Shown: one piece after another, positions 56,093 through 56,527 of the stretch
Layout: each line of letters opens with the position of its first letter
Numbering within the stretch: position 1 is the stretch's first letter
Assembly: GCF_011064595.1 (NCBI RefSeq)
Contig: NZ_JAALJI010000037.1
Coordinates: forward strand, 1-56,527
Direction: 5' to 3'
Source of the DNA: Paludisphaera soli
GTDB taxonomy: Bacteria; Planctomycetota; Planctomycetia; Isosphaerales; Isosphaeraceae
DNA: 56,527 bases
The notes under the pieces: generated by a model
Told to the model about the DNA's origin: nothing
The model's database searches: none
Seen by the model: only the letters and a program-made list of their open reading frames with translations
Made by a program: the position numbers and the translations under genes

Positions 56093-56515
56093 ATGCCCGA
56101 CGAGCCCATCAAGTTCCGTTGCTACCGCTGCGGCAAGCTGCTCGGGGCCCCCGCCCGACGCGCGGGAGGCGTGGCGACGTGCCCCCAGTGTCGGGCCGAA
56201 ATCCAGGTCCCCGAGCCCGGGCCGGGCGACCCGACGTCCCCTCCCGAGCCGGCCTTCCCCGCCCCCGAGGAGCCTCGCGAGGAGCCCTTGTTCGCCGCGC
56301 TCCTCGCGCCGGAGCCGGCCGGCGATCCGGTGATCCCCCCGATCCGCTACGACCCCCCGTCGATCCGCCCGCCGGCCGCCGGGGCCGACGCCCCCCGCGC
56401 GGCCGACGTCGTCCTGGCCCCGGCCGTGGTCCTGGCGTGGTCGCTCCTGGTCCTGGCGGCGATCCCCTCGGCTTTCGTGGCCGGCCTCCTGATCGGCCAT
56501 TTCGTCTGGAAGTGA
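56093..56515 (+). CDS. Zinc-ribbon protein with C-terminal membrane segment
   Basis: A 140-residue protein from ATG 56093, with GAGG six bases upstream; an in-frame ATG at 56048 lacks a ribosome site. FRCYRCGKLLGAP and ATCPQC form a CxxC-x16-CxxC zinc ribbon (Cys 10, 13, 30, 33). A Pro/Glu-rich linker is followed by the membrane segment AWSLLVLAAIPSAFVAGLLIGHF (two contiguous parts, about 113-138). Small proteins of this layout are common in planctomycetes and have no known function. The ribbon would face the cytoplasm. Confidence 0.7.
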   Translation: MPDEPIKFRCYRCGKLLGAPARRAGGVATCPQCRAEIQVPEPGPGDPTSPPEPAFPAPEEPREEPLFAALLAPEPAGDPVIPPIRYDPPSIRPPAAGADAPRAADVVLAPAVVLAWSLLVLAAIPSAFVAGLLIGHFVWK

Positions 56516-56527
56516 TACGGACTCTAT

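Overview
The window reads as chromosomal DNA of a high-GC planctomycete, most likely of the Isosphaeraceae. The evidence is an overlapping ECF-type sigma factor/Ser-Thr kinase pair, a secreted protein with an N-terminal LETRQVLS motif resembling the planctomycetal LEPR-XLL signature, OprP-type porins with an N-terminal coiled coil, insertions of about 70 residues in housekeeping enzymes (IlvD, PurD), and two families of intergenic repeats. The placement is inferred from gene content; no rRNA or tRNA gene was seen.

Layout. 1-923 (minus) is a partial gene for the fused gamma/alpha subunit of 2-oxoglutarate:ferredoxin oxidoreductase. 1260-8637 (plus) is a tight five-gene operon: SWIM-type zinc protein, unknown 429-residue protein, VWA protein, MoxR-like AAA+ ATPase and a 988-residue DUF5682-type protein. 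It resembles the E. coli yehL/M/P/Q locus with an additional unrecognised component and is the best candidate for an undescribed system. 8850-11618 holds a phosphoribosyltransferase, a dienelactone-hydrolase-like protein and an erythromycin-esterase-family protein, domains that occur fused in mycobacteria. 11633-19931 is a urea module: an outer-membrane porin (divergent), a urea channel and ureABC-EFG-D; an ATP-grasp gene follows.

20726-29832 carries a small conserved unknown gene, the kinase/sigma pair, a bicupin oxalate decarboxylase, an SDR dehydrogenase, an M29 aminopeptidase and a secreted CehA-like metallohydrolase. 30115-32990 is a broken MmeI-like restriction-modification gene with one frameshift and one in-frame stop, followed by two copies of a 110-bp repeat. 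33576-43851 is mainly metabolic: ilvD, a DeoR-type HTH gene, the secreted LEPR-like protein, purD, asd, truA and a GT4 glycosyltransferase. 43807-49919 has a GT39-type membrane glycosyltransferase, a radical-SAM-like protein without its cluster cysteines, and a second AAA+/VWA pair. 50143-56515 has a serine acetyltransferase, a methyltransferase, a GH13 amylase-family enzyme, a secreted hydrolase-like protein without its nucleophile serine, and a zinc-ribbon membrane protein.

Genes are tightly packed. Several neighbours overlap by ATGA/GTGA (1757, 5671, 19020, 23259, 42682), and several convergent pairs overlap in coding sequence. Candidate promoters of TTGNNN-16/18-TANNAT form were found upstream of several operons. 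The most unusual observations are the five-gene VWA/MoxR operon, two probable pseudoenzymes (45757-47073 and 53481-55811), and a palindromic repeat family that also sits between the two genes of the second AAA+/VWA operon.
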